A DNA stretch of 53,217 nt from Tannerellaceae bacterium (GTDB lineage Bacteria; Bacteroidota; Bacteroidia; Bacteroidales; Tannerellaceae), in assembly GCA_031266215.1 (NCBI GenBank), contig JAISBL010000024.1, forward strand, positions 1-53,217. The letters are read 5' to 3'. This document shows, piece by piece, positions 1 to 8,084 of the stretch (positions are counted from its first letter, which is position 1; each line of letters begins with the position of its first letter). The position numbers and the translations under genes were made by a program. Below the pieces are notes generated by a model that searched no databases, was not told the DNA's origin, and was given only the letters and a program-made list of their open reading frames with translations.

Positions 1-356
1 AGGGGCCCTGTCCCGACGGTTGGAAGGTTCCTGCCGCGACAGAGGCCAAGCCTCTCACAGACTCTTATGGTGGTGGTAATGGTGTGTTCATCAACACCAC
101 TACTGATAAAAGGCTGCGGTTTAAGGGTGATAACGAGGGTGAGTATCTTTATTTTGCACCAAGAGGATTTTATCAGAAAACAGAGTTTGTGGGTACTACC
201 AGTAGATATAATGGATCCGTATGGGTAGGAGTAGCCAGCAGCAGTACCACCGCTAATGCACAGTTCCTCTATTTTGAGACGAGCAAAGTTGTAGACGTCA
301 ACACGACAGGAGTTGTGCGGAGTCTGGCTTTACCGGTACGCTGCATCCAACAATAA
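1..356 (+). CDS. C-terminal part of a fimbrillin-type surface protein with FISUMP-like domain (5' end outside window)
   Basis: The reading frame is already open at base 3 and runs to a TAA at 354-356; the first ATG/GTG-like codon inside the window (84) is not the true start. The visible residues begin GPCPDGWKVP, continue through DKRLRFKGD and GEYLYFAPRGFY, and end LPVRCIQQ. This matches the C-terminal end of the lipoprotein at 11316-13292 motif by motif. The pattern CP-GW-VP followed by a closing VRC is typical of the Fibrobacter succinogenes major (FISUMP) domain, which Bacteroidota often place at the end of fimbrillin-like lipoproteins. The protein is therefore probably exported and surface exposed. 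The N-terminal part cannot be seen, so the anchor type is inferred from the paralogue. Confidence 0.8.
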   Translation, partial: GPCPDGWKVPAATEAKPLTDSYGGGNGVFINTTTDKRLRFKGDNEGEYLYFAPRGFYQKTEFVGTTSRYNGSVWVGVASSSTTANAQFLYFETSKVVDVNTTGVVRSLALPVRCIQQ

Positions 357-474
357 TATAAAACCAATTTGGAGTAATACCCAGTGCCTTCCTTAGCATG
401 TAAGAATCTGCGTTTTTCGGGGCGGGCGTCTTTTCCTCCGGGTAAATCCGGGGAAAGACGCCCGCTGCTTTTGC
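329..474 (+). repeat. Left arm of a ~146-bp long-range inverted repeat
   Basis: This stretch covers the last nine codons of the partial gene, its 3' untranslated region and a strong hairpin. Its reverse complement recurs at 11196-11342 with only about ten visible mismatches. Homology begins at the codons for LPVRC and stops just past the hairpin; coding sequence further upstream diverges. The two arms face each other across about 10.7 kb. Confidence 0.85.
422..465 (+). terminator. Strong hairpin downstream of the FISUMP gene
   Basis: GCGGGCGTCTTT pairs with AAAGACGCCCGC, and the inner TCC/GGG bases extend the stem. No clear T-run follows, so it may be a bidirectional or factor-assisted terminator or an mRNA-stabilising hairpin. 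The same structure occurs at 11207-11250. Confidence 0.6.
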
Positions 475-483
475 CGCGGCGGA

Positions 484-600
484 AGTTGAACTGCGACGCA
501 GTTCCATGATGGGGGGTGCCGTGCCACGGGTTGCACCCGTGGCTACCCACATTTAAGGCCTCCGGCCTATCCGGGATGGCGGCAGCGCATGGAATACCTC
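484..600. repeat. Cluster of three palindromes, REP/MITE-like element
   Basis: Three consecutive hairpins are seen: GAACTGCGaCGCAGTTC (488-504), GCCACGGGT-tgc-ACCCGTGGC (523-543) and AGGCC-tcc-GGCCT (556-568). Serial palindromes of this look resemble the non-coding REP or MITE sequences mobilised by REP-associated (Y1) transposases. No transposase lies in the window, so the assignment rests on resemblance only. The rest of the gap to 958 shows no convincing gene. Confidence 0.4.
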
Positions 601-958
601 CCCAGTGTAACGGACTTACTGACATCGTGGCGTCACATAAAATAATAACCCTGTGGAACAGCCTTACCGGTAATGGCGTCGCCGCATATAATGGCCCCAA
701 TGGAACGGGCTGTGCCGACGGACTTTTCTACATCCGACTCAGAAAGCACCTTTAATATCTTTCGGCTTTAAAATTTGAACAGGCCCTTAAGAAATGAAAG
801 TGTATTTAGATGCGCCAATCCTGTGTTTTTACTGAAAATATTTGCTTCTCCTGTAGATTTTTGTTTATTTTGCGTCCGCTTCACGTAATCTCTGCCGGGA
901 AAGAGTTGCCAGGTTACATTGCGTTTCATATTAATATAAACTAAAAAGCTATAAAACA

Positions 959-1306
959 ATGGATTTAATAAAGGTTGCAGAAGATGCGTTTGCTACGAAG
1001 AAAGAGCATCCGGCATTCAAGAGCGGAGATACAGTGACTGTATCGTACCGTATAAAAGAAGGAAACAAAGAACGTATCCAGCAGTATCGCGGAGTTGTTA
1101 TCCGTATATCCGGGGCCGGCGACAAGAAACGCTTTACGGTACGCAAAATATCAGAGAACATCGGTGTGGAAAGGATATTCCCTATCGAATCTCCCTTCAT
1201 TGAAAGTATTGCCGTGAATAAAGTAGGTAAAGTACGCAGGGCCAAGCTGTATTATCTGCGTGCGCTTACCGGCAAAAAAGCGCGAATCAAAGAAAAGAGA
1301 GTGTGA
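959..1306 (+). CDS. rplS: 50S ribosomal protein L19
   Basis: This 115-residue protein has the usual length and motifs of bacterial L19, including the [10 protein letters not shown] region, QQYRGVVI and the basic C-terminus with [12 protein letters not shown]19 sits at the 30S-50S interface, where it contributes to an inter-subunit bridge. It starts at an ATG preceded by an AT-rich stretch rather than a Shine-Dalgarno sequence. It appears monocistronic: a good hairpin plus T-run follows at 1337-1373, ahead of the DUF5606 gene. In E. coli rplS belongs to the rpsP-rimM-trmD operon; here it stands alone. The identification is secure. Confidence 0.97.
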   Translation: MDLIKVAEDAFATKKEHPAFKSGDTVTVSYRIKEGNKERIQQYRGVVIRISGAGDKKRFTVRKISENIGVERIFPIESPFIESIAVNKVGKVRRAKLYYLRALTGKKARIKEKRV

Positions 1307-1336
1307 CGCAACACTTTTCTATTCTACTACCATACA

Positions 1337-1373
1337 GAAAAAGCCATCTGAAATACCGGGTGGCTTTTTTTAA
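1337..1373 (+). terminator. Intrinsic terminator after rplS
   Basis: AAAAAGCCATC pairs with GGTGGCTTTTTTT across a short loop and is followed by a run of seven T residues. It lies about 30 bases after the rplS stop and separates rplS from the DUF5606 gene. Confidence 0.85.
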
Positions 1374-1420
1374 GCCGGATAGCTCACAGAAAAGAAACAA
1401 TTTGAAATACACGAAAGATT

Positions 1421-1858
1421 ATGTTGAAGACTATTTTGTCTATTTCCGGTAAGCCCGGACTGTTTAAGCTGGTGTCTCAGGGGAAAAACATGCTGATTGT
1501 AGAATCGCTGACCGACAAACAGCGCATCCCCGCTTACGCAAGAAATAAGGTGCTCTCGTTAGGTGACATCGCTGTTTATACCGACGGAGACGAAGTCCCG
1601 CTGCACACCATCTTCACATCCATCAAAGACAAAGAAAACGGCCTGAAGTCATCACTCGACCTCTCTGCCGCCCAGCCGGACGAGCTGCGGGCCTATCTGG
1701 CCGAAATCCTTCCCGGATTCGACCGCGAACGCGTATACCCCAGCGACATCCGCAAGATGATCTCATGGTACAACCTGCTGGTAGCTTCCGGCATGACCGA
1801 CTTCACCCCGGAAGAAAAGCCGAAGGAAGAACCGGAACCGCAAAAAGAAGCAGAATAA
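1421..1858 (+). CDS. DUF5606 family conserved protein
   Basis: This 145-residue protein opens with LKTILSISGKPGLFKLVSQG, the conserved start of a small family that I know from Bacteroidota and that carries no assigned function. A positively charged SH3-like N-terminal half is followed by a short helical region containing YPSDIRKMISWYNLL. The C-terminal ~20 residues are rich in Glu, Pro and Lys and probably disordered. There is no signal peptide or membrane segment, so it is likely cytoplasmic. It is convergent with lon, whose stop lies 50 bases further on. A role cannot be stated from sequence. Confidence 0.85.
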   Translation: MLKTILSISGKPGLFKLVSQGKNMLIVESLTDKQRIPAYARNKVLSLGDIAVYTDGDEVPLHTIFTSIKDKENGLKSSLDLSAAQPDELRAYLAEILPGFDRERVYPSDIRKMISWYNLLVASGMTDFTPEEKPKEEPEPQKEAE

Positions 1859-1907
1859 TAATAACGGCAGGCGCCGATGGCAGGGTAGTGTAGGGGCGGC
1901 ACCCCTC

Positions 1908-4370
1908 TCAGAACAGGGGGGCGGACACTTTTTCTTCAAGCAAAGCCCTGGAAACGACCTCCCTGATGTCCTCCACGTAGTGGAAAGTCAGCCCTGCAAG
2001 ATATTCGGCATTGATCTCATCTATATCCTTCCTGTTCTCCCTGCAAAGGATAATCTCCTTTATCCCGGCGCGTTTGGCGGCAAGTATCTTCTCCTTTATC
2101 CCGCCCACCGGCAAGACCCTGCCACGCAGGGTTATCTCACCCGTCATAGCAATACCGCCCCTCACCTTTCGCTGGGTGAAGGCGGAGACCAGGGCTGTTA
2201 CCATCGTGACACCCGCGCTTGGCCCGTCTTTGGGAATAGCGCCCTCTGGGACGTGTATGTGCACGTTCCAGTTTTCAAACATATCCTCGGCGATACCAAA
2301 GACCTGAGCATGCGCGTGAACGTATTCGAGCGCCAGCATGGCAGATTCCTTCATCACGTCGCCCAGGTTACCGGTCAGCGTCAGTTTGGAACCTTTTCCC
2401 CGGCTCAGGCTCGACTCCACGAATAGTATCTCTCCCCCTACCGCCGTCCAGGCAAGCCCGATGACGACCCCTGCATATTCGTTACCCTGGTACTTGTCGC
2501 GGGTGTACTCCACCGCCCCAAGGTATTCGTGCAGGCTATCCGGGGATATCTCCGCCGGAAGCTCCGTCCCCGCAGCCAGTTTGCGCGCCAGTTTACGCAT
2601 GATCCTCGCTATTTTCTTATCCAGTTCACGTACGCCGCTTTCTCGCGTATATGAGGCTACTATCTCCTGAAGGACTTTCTTCCGGAACTTCACGCCACCC
2701 TTCGGCAGCCCATGCAGTTCTAATTGTTTAGGTATCAAATGCCGGGATGCTATCTGCACCTTTTCCTCCATTATATATCCGCTCACCTCGATCAGCTCCA
2801 TACGGTCGAGCAACGGCTGGGAGATAGTGTTCAGGTTGTTGGCCGTGGCGATGAACATCACCCTGCTCAGGTCGTAGTCAATATCCAGGTAATTGTCATG
2901 GAAAGCGCTGTTCTGTTCCGGGTCGAGCACTTCCAGAAGGGCCGAGGCAGGGTCGCCTTTGAAGTCGTTCGTCACCTTGTCTATCTCGTCAAGGATGAAT
3001 ACCGGGTTCGATTTACCCGCCTTCATGATATTCTGGAGGATACGTCCGCAGAGCGCACCGACGTAAGTACGCCTGTGCCCTCTTATTTCAGCCTCGTCGT
3101 GCAATCCGCCCAGCGATACTCTGACGTATTTGCGGTTCAGGGCCTCGGCGACAGACCTGCCAAGCGAGGTTTTACCCACTCCCGGAGGGCCGTACAGGCA
3201 GATAATGGGAGACTTCATGTCGCCCTTGAGCTTCAGCACGGCCAGATGTTCGATGATGCGTTCCTTCACCTTATCCAGTCCGTAATGGTCTCTGTCGAGC
3301 ACACGCTGGGCGTGGCTGAGGTTGAAATTATCCTTGCTGTATTCGTTCCACGGCAGGTTGACTATCGTTTGCACGTACTGCGTCTGTACCGAGAAGTCGG
3401 GCGACTGCGAGTGCAGGCGTTCCAGTTTGCGCACCTCCTTTTCGAATATCTCTTTCACCGCCTGCGACCATTTCTTTTTACCCGCCTTTTCGCGCAGCTC
3501 CCTTATCTCAAGCTCATTGATATTACCACCCAGCTCTTCCTGTATGGTTTTAATCTGTTGTTGAAGGAAATATTCTTTCTGCTGCTGGTTAATGTCTTCA
3601 TGCGTCTTCATCTGGATAGAGTTTTTCAGTTCCACCAGCTGATACTCCCTGTTCATTATAAAAAGCAGGCGGAAAGCCCGTTCCCTTATGTCCCCTATCA
3701 CCAGCAGGTCCTGCTTCTCCGCCGCGCTTACGGGGATATTATTGCAGGCGAAGTTGACCACATAAAGCACATTCCTGTTGTTTTTTATCGAGAGCACAAA
3801 GTCGCGCGGAAGATCGGAAACCGACGACAGCATCTTTATCGTCAGTTCCTTTATTGTCGACAGAAGGGCTTCAAACTCACGGTCATTTTTCCCCGGCATC
3901 TCATCTTCCAGCAAAGTAACCCGGCCACTCAGGTACGAGTTGGTCTCCACCAGTTCATTCAGTTCAAAACGCTTCTTTCCCTGTATGATAACGGTCGTCG
4001 TCCCGTCGGGCAGTTCCAGCACCTTCACCACATCAGCCACTACGCCCACGGGGTACAGGTCTTCTAACTGGGGGTCTTCAACGTTTATCTCTTTCTGCCC
4101 CACCACGCCTATCAGTTTCTTCTTCTTAACAGCATCATTTATAAGGCGCATTGATTTGGAACGTCCCACGAGCACCGGTATTATCACTCCGGGGAAAAGC
4201 ACCATGTTACGTAGCGGAAGGATGGGGAGAGTATTCCCAAACATATCTGTACCATCCGCAAAATCTTCATCCGCATCACATTCGGTAAGTATAGGCACCA
4301 CCAGCCCCATATTTTCCCTCATATTACAGTCGAAAGGTTCCAGGTGTAATATTCTTGTCTTATTTCTCAT
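1908..4370 (-). CDS. lon: ATP-dependent protease La (Lon)
   Basis: Lon is a soluble AAA+ serine protease that degrades misfolded and regulatory proteins. An N-terminal substrate-binding domain begins around LPILPLRNMVLFPG. A long coiled-coil stretch precedes the AAA+ module, with Walker A GPPGVGKTS at residues 394-402 and Walker B VFILDEIDK. The C-terminal protease domain has the Ser-Lys dyad: Ser718 in DGPSAGV and Lys761 in GGIKEKIL. The frame stays open upstream to a TTG at 4418, but that codon lies inside a -7 promoter box (4416-4423), so it should not be translated. The ATG at 4370 gives 820 residues, normal for the group; a second ATG at 4322 is possible. lon is divergent from dxs, with a small tandem array between them. 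Confidence 0.95.
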   Translation of the reverse strand: MRNKTRILHLEPFDCNMRENMGLVVPILTECDADEDFADGTDMFGNTLPILPLRNMVLFPGVIIPVLVGRSKSMRLINDAVKKKKLIGVVGQKEINVEDPQLEDLYPVGVVADVVKVLELPDGTTTVIIQGKKRFELNELVETNSYLSGRVTLLEDEMPGKNDREFEALLSTIKELTIKMLSSVSDLPRDFVLSIKNNRNVLYVVNFACNNIPVSAAEKQDLLVIGDIRERAFRLLFIMNREYQLVELKNSIQMKTHEDINQQQKEYFLQQQIKTIQEELGGNINELEIRELREKAGKKKWSQAVKEIFEKEVRKLERLHSQSPDFSVQTQYVQTIVNLPWNEYSKDNFNLSHAQRVLDRDHYGLDKVKERIIEHLAVLKLKGDMKSPIICLYGPPGVGKTSLGRSVAEALNRKYVRVSLGGLHDEAEIRGHRRTYVGALCGRILQNIMKAGKSNPVFILDEIDKVTNDFKGDPASALLEVLDPEQNSAFHDNYLDIDYDLSRVMFIATANNLNTISQPLLDRMELIEVSGYIMEEKVQIASRHLIPKQLELHGLPKGGVKFRKKVLQEIVASYTRESGVRELDKKIARIMRKLARKLAAGTELPAEISPDSLHEYLGAVEYTRDKYQGNEYAGVVIGLAWTAVGGEILFVESSLSRGKGSKLTLTGNLGDVMKESAMLALEYVHAHAQVFGIAEDMFENWNVHIHVPEGAIPKDGPSAGVTMVTALVSAFTQRKVRGGIAMTGEITLRGRVLPVGGIKEKILAAKRAGIKEIILCRENRKDIDEINAEYLAGLTFHYVEDIREVVSRALLEEKVSAPLF

Positions 4371-4415
4371 CTCAGCTTTATGTATACGTATTTTATTGTC
4401 ATTAAATAAACGCGC

Positions 4416-4423
4416 CAAAGGTA
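4416..4423 (-). promoter_or_regulatory. -7 box of the lon promoter
   Basis: The minus strand reads TACCTTTG, a perfect match to the Bacteroidota -7 consensus TAnnTTTG. No clear TTTG is seen at the expected -33 position. Transcription would begin near 4409, about 40 bases before the ATG at 4370. Confidence 0.55.
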
Positions 4424-4617
4424 CTAATTTATATGCTCATTGCATAATAAGCCTGAGAGCGCCTCGATGTCATCTTACCATTTAAAAGCCGGCTGCCTTC
4501 TGAAATCTCCCTTCGTAAAGTAACGTTCCATAATCCGGTAAGGAAGGGTATATGCCTGTTCGCTCCAGTCCCGCTCCTTTCACTTCATTTGTGAGGGGAG
4601 CGATCGCCTTTTGCATG

Positions 4618-4709
4618 GGCGTCTCCTGATGCGCCGGTGCGGCGTCTCCTGATGCGCCGGTATGGCGCCTCCTGATGCGCCGGTGTGGCGTCTCCTGATA
4701 CGCCTGTAA
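4618..4709. repeat. Four tandem 23-bp repeats between lon and dxs
   Basis: Four contiguous units begin at 4618, 4641, 4664 and 4687, each exactly 23 bases, with consensus GGCGTCTCCTGATGCGCCGG plus three variable bases. The junction GCGCCG-gtg-CGGCGT forms a short hairpin in each unit. There are no spacers. The array lies in the divergent lon/dxs intergenic region, upstream of both promoters. Confidence 0.85.
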
Positions 4710-4771
4710 GATACCTTCCCGACCCCGCCCTCCCTCACACCATCCCTCATGACGCCGCCGGGGAGCCGTCT

Positions 4772-4802
4772 TTTGCTGTTTACTGTTTATTACGTACATT
4801 TG
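4772..4802 (+). promoter_or_regulatory. dxs promoter, near-perfect Bacteroidota consensus
   Basis: TTTG at 4772-4775 is followed, after exactly 19 bases, by TACATTTG at 4795-4802. This fits the primary-sigma consensus TTTG-N19-21-TAnnTTTG. The predicted transcript starts near 4809 and has a leader of about 28 bases to the ATG at 4837. Confidence 0.75.
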
Positions 4803-4836
4803 GCAAATTTTCTAATTGTGTCGTAACTACAAAACA

Positions 4837-6717
4837 ATGAGTATACTGCAAACCATCTACTCCCCGGAAGATATACGAAACTTACAGCATAGCCGCCTGG
4901 AACCGCTGTGCTCGGAATTACGCCAATACATAATAGACGTGCTGTCTAATAATCCGGGGCATCTGGGCGCCAGTCTGGGAACGGTGGAGCTGACGGTAGC
5001 CCTGCACAGGGTATTCAATACGCCCTATGACCGTATCCTGTGGGATGTGGGACATCAGGCTTACGGACATAAGATACTGACGGGACGGCGGGAGATATTT
5101 CATACACTAAGACAGTTCAGGGGTATCAGCGGATTCCCCAACCCCGAAGAGAGCGAGTATGACGCCTTTATCGCCGGGCATGCCTCCAACTCCATATCCG
5201 CCGCCCTGGGTATGTCGGTGGCTTCGGGACTGAAAGCGGATGACGCCCGGCACGTAATAGCCGTCATAGGAGACGGGGCTATGACGGGCGGACTGGCATA
5301 CGAGGGCCTTAACAATGCGTCGATCAACCGGGGCAACCTTCTGATCGTGCTGAACGATAACAATATCGCCATCGACAGCAGCGTGGGCGCCCTTAGCCAG
5401 TATCTGGTGAACATCACCACCAGCCAGACTTACAACCGCATGCGTTACGATGCTTACCTGGGGCTGAAGAAGATGAAACTTATCACCGACGACCGGCGCG
5501 CCGGTATACTGCGCTTCAGTAACAGTCTGAAAGCCCTGCTCACGCAGGAGCATAACCTGTTTGAAGGCTTCAGCATACGCTACTTCGGGCCTGTGGACGG
5601 GCATGACGTAGGCCAGCTCTGCCGCATACTGAATGACATAAAGGATATGGAAGGGCCAAAGCTCCTTCACATCAAGACGAAGAAAGGTAAAGGCTTCCGC
5701 CCGGCCGAAGAATCGGCCACCGAGTGGCATGCGCCCGGCAAGTTCAACAAAGAAACGGGCCGCCGGCAGGTGGAGACTACGGAAGGCGAACCGGACGGGC
5801 CGCAGCTATACCAGGACGTTTTCGGCCATACACTGGTGGAGCTTGCCGCCGAAGACGAGCGTATAGTCGGCGTCACGCCCGCCATGCCGACAGGCTGCTC
5901 CATGACTTATATGATGAAAGCCTTCCCCAGGCGGTCGTTCGACGTGGGAATAGCCGAGGGGCACGCGGTGACCTTCTCCGCCGGCCTTGCAAAGGAAGGC
6001 ATGATCCCTTTCTGCAACATATACTCCTCTTTCATGCAACGGGCCTACGACAATATAATACATGACGTGGCTATCCAGAAGCTGCACTTCGTGCTGTGCC
6101 TCGACCGTAGCGGACTGGTTGGCGAAGACGGGAAGACGCACCACGGCGTGTTTGACATGGCCTGCCTTCGCCCGGTACCCAATCTGATCATAGCCTCGCC
6201 TATGGACGAATGGGGCCTGCGCAACCTTATGTATACGGCCTGCAGGGTAGCGAAGGCGCCCTTCGTGATACGCTACCCTAAGGGGAAGGGACTGAAGAAG
6301 GACTGGCGCAATCCTTTCAGCGCGCTGCCCGTGGGAAAAGGCCGCCGGCTGAGCGAAGGCCGCGACGTGGCGGTACTGTCCATCGGCCCGATAGGCAACG
6401 AGGTGGCGAAGGCCATCGACATGGTGGGCGATGCGCGGTCGGTGGCGCATTATGACATGATATACCTCAAACCGATAGACGAGGAGATACTGCATGAGGC
6501 CGGCCGCAGGTTCAGCCGCATTATAACGGTGGAGGACGGGGTCAGGCAGGGCGGGCTTGGCAGCGCTGTGGCGGAGTTCATGGCCGACAACGGCTACGCC
6601 GCCGGGGTGCATCGTATCGGCGTGGGCGACGCGTTCATTGAACACGGCTCCGTCGCCGAATTATATAGTCTGTGCGGCATGGATGCTCAAAGCATCGCCC
6701 GCGCAATCAAAGAATAA
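4837..6717 (+). CDS. dxs: 1-deoxy-D-xylulose-5-phosphate synthase
   Basis: Dxs condenses pyruvate and glyceraldehyde 3-phosphate, using thiamine diphosphate, in the first step of the MEP isoprenoid pathway. The 626-residue product shows GHLGASLG near residue 41, [10 protein letters not shown] at 70-79, the thiamine diphosphate motif GDGAMTGG at 145-152 followed by NDNNIAI, and the transketolase-type second domain with [16 protein letters not shown] longer frame from a TTG at 4816 would add seven residues; the ATG at 4837 is chosen because it fits the promoter and normal family length. trkA begins eight bases after the stop, so dxs-trkA-trkH is probably one transcript, an order also known in Bacteroides. 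Confidence 0.96.
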   Translation: MSILQTIYSPEDIRNLQHSRLEPLCSELRQYIIDVLSNNPGHLGASLGTVELTVALHRVFNTPYDRILWDVGHQAYGHKILTGRREIFHTLRQFRGISGFPNPEESEYDAFIAGHASNSISAALGMSVASGLKADDARHVIAVIGDGAMTGGLAYEGLNNASINRGNLLIVLNDNNIAIDSSVGALSQYLVNITTSQTYNRMRYDAYLGLKKMKLITDDRRAGILRFSNSLKALLTQEHNLFEGFSIRYFGPVDGHDVGQLCRILNDIKDMEGPKLLHIKTKKGKGFRPAEESATEWHAPGKFNKETGRRQVETTEGEPDGPQLYQDVFGHTLVELAAEDERIVGVTPAMPTGCSMTYMMKAFPRRSFDVGIAEGHAVTFSAGLAKEGMIPFCNIYSSFMQRAYDNIIHDVAIQKLHFVLCLDRSGLVGEDGKTHHGVFDMACLRPVPNLIIASPMDEWGLRNLMYTACRVAKAPFVIRYPKGKGLKKDWRNPFSALPVGKGRRLSEGRDVAVLSIGPIGNEVAKAIDMVGDARSVAHYDMIYLKPIDEEILHEAGRRFSRIITVEDGVRQGGLGSAVAEFMADNGYAAGVHRIGVGDAFIEHGSVAELYSLCGMDAQSIARAIKE

Positions 6718-6725
6718 ATTACCGT

Positions 6726-8066
6726 ATGAAAATAGTTATAGCCGGAGCAGGCGAGACGGGCGTCCACCTGGCAAAAATGTTATCTAAGGAAAGGCATGAC
6801 ATCGTCCTGATGGATGCCGACGAAGAACGCCTCAACCTGCCCGCCGCATCAAATGAAGAAATATTGACGATGGCGGGCAACCCTACCTCTTTCTGCGACC
6901 TTAAAGCGGCCGGTGCAGGCAAGGCCGACCTTTTTGTGAGCGTCACCACAGAGGAATCCGCCAACATAACGGCCTGCCTGCTGGCCTCGCGACTGGGAGC
7001 GGATAAGACGATCGCCCGCATCAATAATTATGAATACCTGCTCCCGAAGAATAAGGAGATGTTCGAGGGCCTGGGGATATCTTCGATGATCTACCCCGAA
7101 AAGCTGGCCGCCGAGGAGATAGTCACGGCTATCAACCGCCCCTGGACGCGGCAGTACTGGGAACTGATGAACGGGGCGCTGGTGCTTATAGGCGTCAAGA
7201 TACGCGACAACTCGCGGCTTGTCAACACCCGCCTGATAGAGATACCGAGCGAGAACAAGCTATACCATATAGTGGCGATCAAGCATGAGAACGAACTGTT
7301 CATCCCCAAAAGCAACAGCATGATAGAGGCGGGCGATATACTGTTCTTCACCACCACGAAAGAGCACGTGAAAGACGTCCAGTTGCATGCCGGTAAGGGA
7401 AACCCGGAGGTAAGGAAGGTCTTTATCATGGGGGCGAGCCGGATAGCCATGCGCACCTGCCAGTTGCTGCCGGGGCATATACGGGTGAAACTGATAGAGA
7501 AGGATAAGGAGAAGAGCCACCGGATAGCCGAGTCGGCCCCGGCCAACGTGCTGACCATTAACGGCGACGGGCGCGACATGGACCTGCTGGTGCAGGAGGG
7601 TATAAAAGACGCACAGGCGTTTGTGGCCCTGACTGAGAACGAGAGTACCAACATCCTTGCCTGCATGACGGCCAAACGCTTCGGCGTGATAAAAACCATC
7701 TCTGAGGTGGAAAACCTGGATTATATACCGCTGGCCGAAACGATGGATATAGGCTCGGTGATAAACAAAAAGCTGATTGCCGCCGGACATATCTACCAGT
7801 TCCTGCTCGACGGTGACGTGTCTAACGTGAAGATACTTGCCTTTGCCAACGCTAATGTGGCCGAAATGACCGCGCGCGACGGTTCGAGGATCACCCGCAG
7901 GCCGGTCAAAGACCTCAACCTGCCGGCCGACCTGACGCTGGGCGGACTGATACGTGACGGGCAGCCTGTTCTCGTGAAGGGGGATACTCACGTACAGGCC
8001 GGCGACCACGTCATCGTCTTCTGTATGGATACGGCTATGCGCAAGCTCGAAGATTTTTTTAACTGA
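6726..8066 (+). CDS. trkA: Trk potassium transport system, NAD-binding peripheral protein TrkA
   Basis: TrkA is the cytoplasmic regulatory subunit that binds nucleotide and gates the TrkH potassium channel. The 446-residue protein has two tandem RCK units. The first Rossmann motif is GAGETGVHLA at residues 6-15, with acidic residues at the end of strand two (LMDADEERL). The second unit begins FIMGASRIAM near residue 236 and has a degenerate glycine motif, as is common in TrkA. Each is followed by a TrkA-C domain. The ATG at 6726 is preferred over an upstream in-frame start inside dxs. trkH begins 18 bases after its stop, supporting co-expression of the channel and its regulator. Confidence 0.93.
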   Translation: MKIVIAGAGETGVHLAKMLSKERHDIVLMDADEERLNLPAASNEEILTMAGNPTSFCDLKAAGAGKADLFVSVTTEESANITACLLASRLGADKTIARINNYEYLLPKNKEMFEGLGISSMIYPEKLAAEEIVTAINRPWTRQYWELMNGALVLIGVKIRDNSRLVNTRLIEIPSENKLYHIVAIKHENELFIPKSNSMIEAGDILFFTTTKEHVKDVQLHAGKGNPEVRKVFIMGASRIAMRTCQLLPGHIRVKLIEKDKEKSHRIAESAPANVLTINGDGRDMDLLVQEGIKDAQAFVALTENESTNILACMTAKRFGVIKTISEVENLDYIPLAETMDIGSVINKKLIAAGHIYQFLLDGDVSNVKILAFANANVAEMTARDGSRITRRPVKDLNLPADLTLGGLIRDGQPVLVKGDTHVQAGDHVIVFCMDTAMRKLEDFFN

Positions 8067-8084
8067 CTTCTCTCTCCCTCTGAA

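Noticed and set aside
516-755. Possible remnant of another fimbrillin gene
   Set aside because: A few residues (NGVAAYNGPNG) look vaguely similar to fimbrillin loops, but there is no extended match and the frame starts inside the palindrome cluster.
2724-4067. 447-residue plus-strand ORF
   Set aside because: It lies antisense within lon; lon has every family motif and this frame matches no family I recognise.
4482-4799. 105-residue minus-strand ORF upstream of lon
   Set aside because: It spans the 23-bp repeats and the dxs promoter, and has repeat-derived composition.
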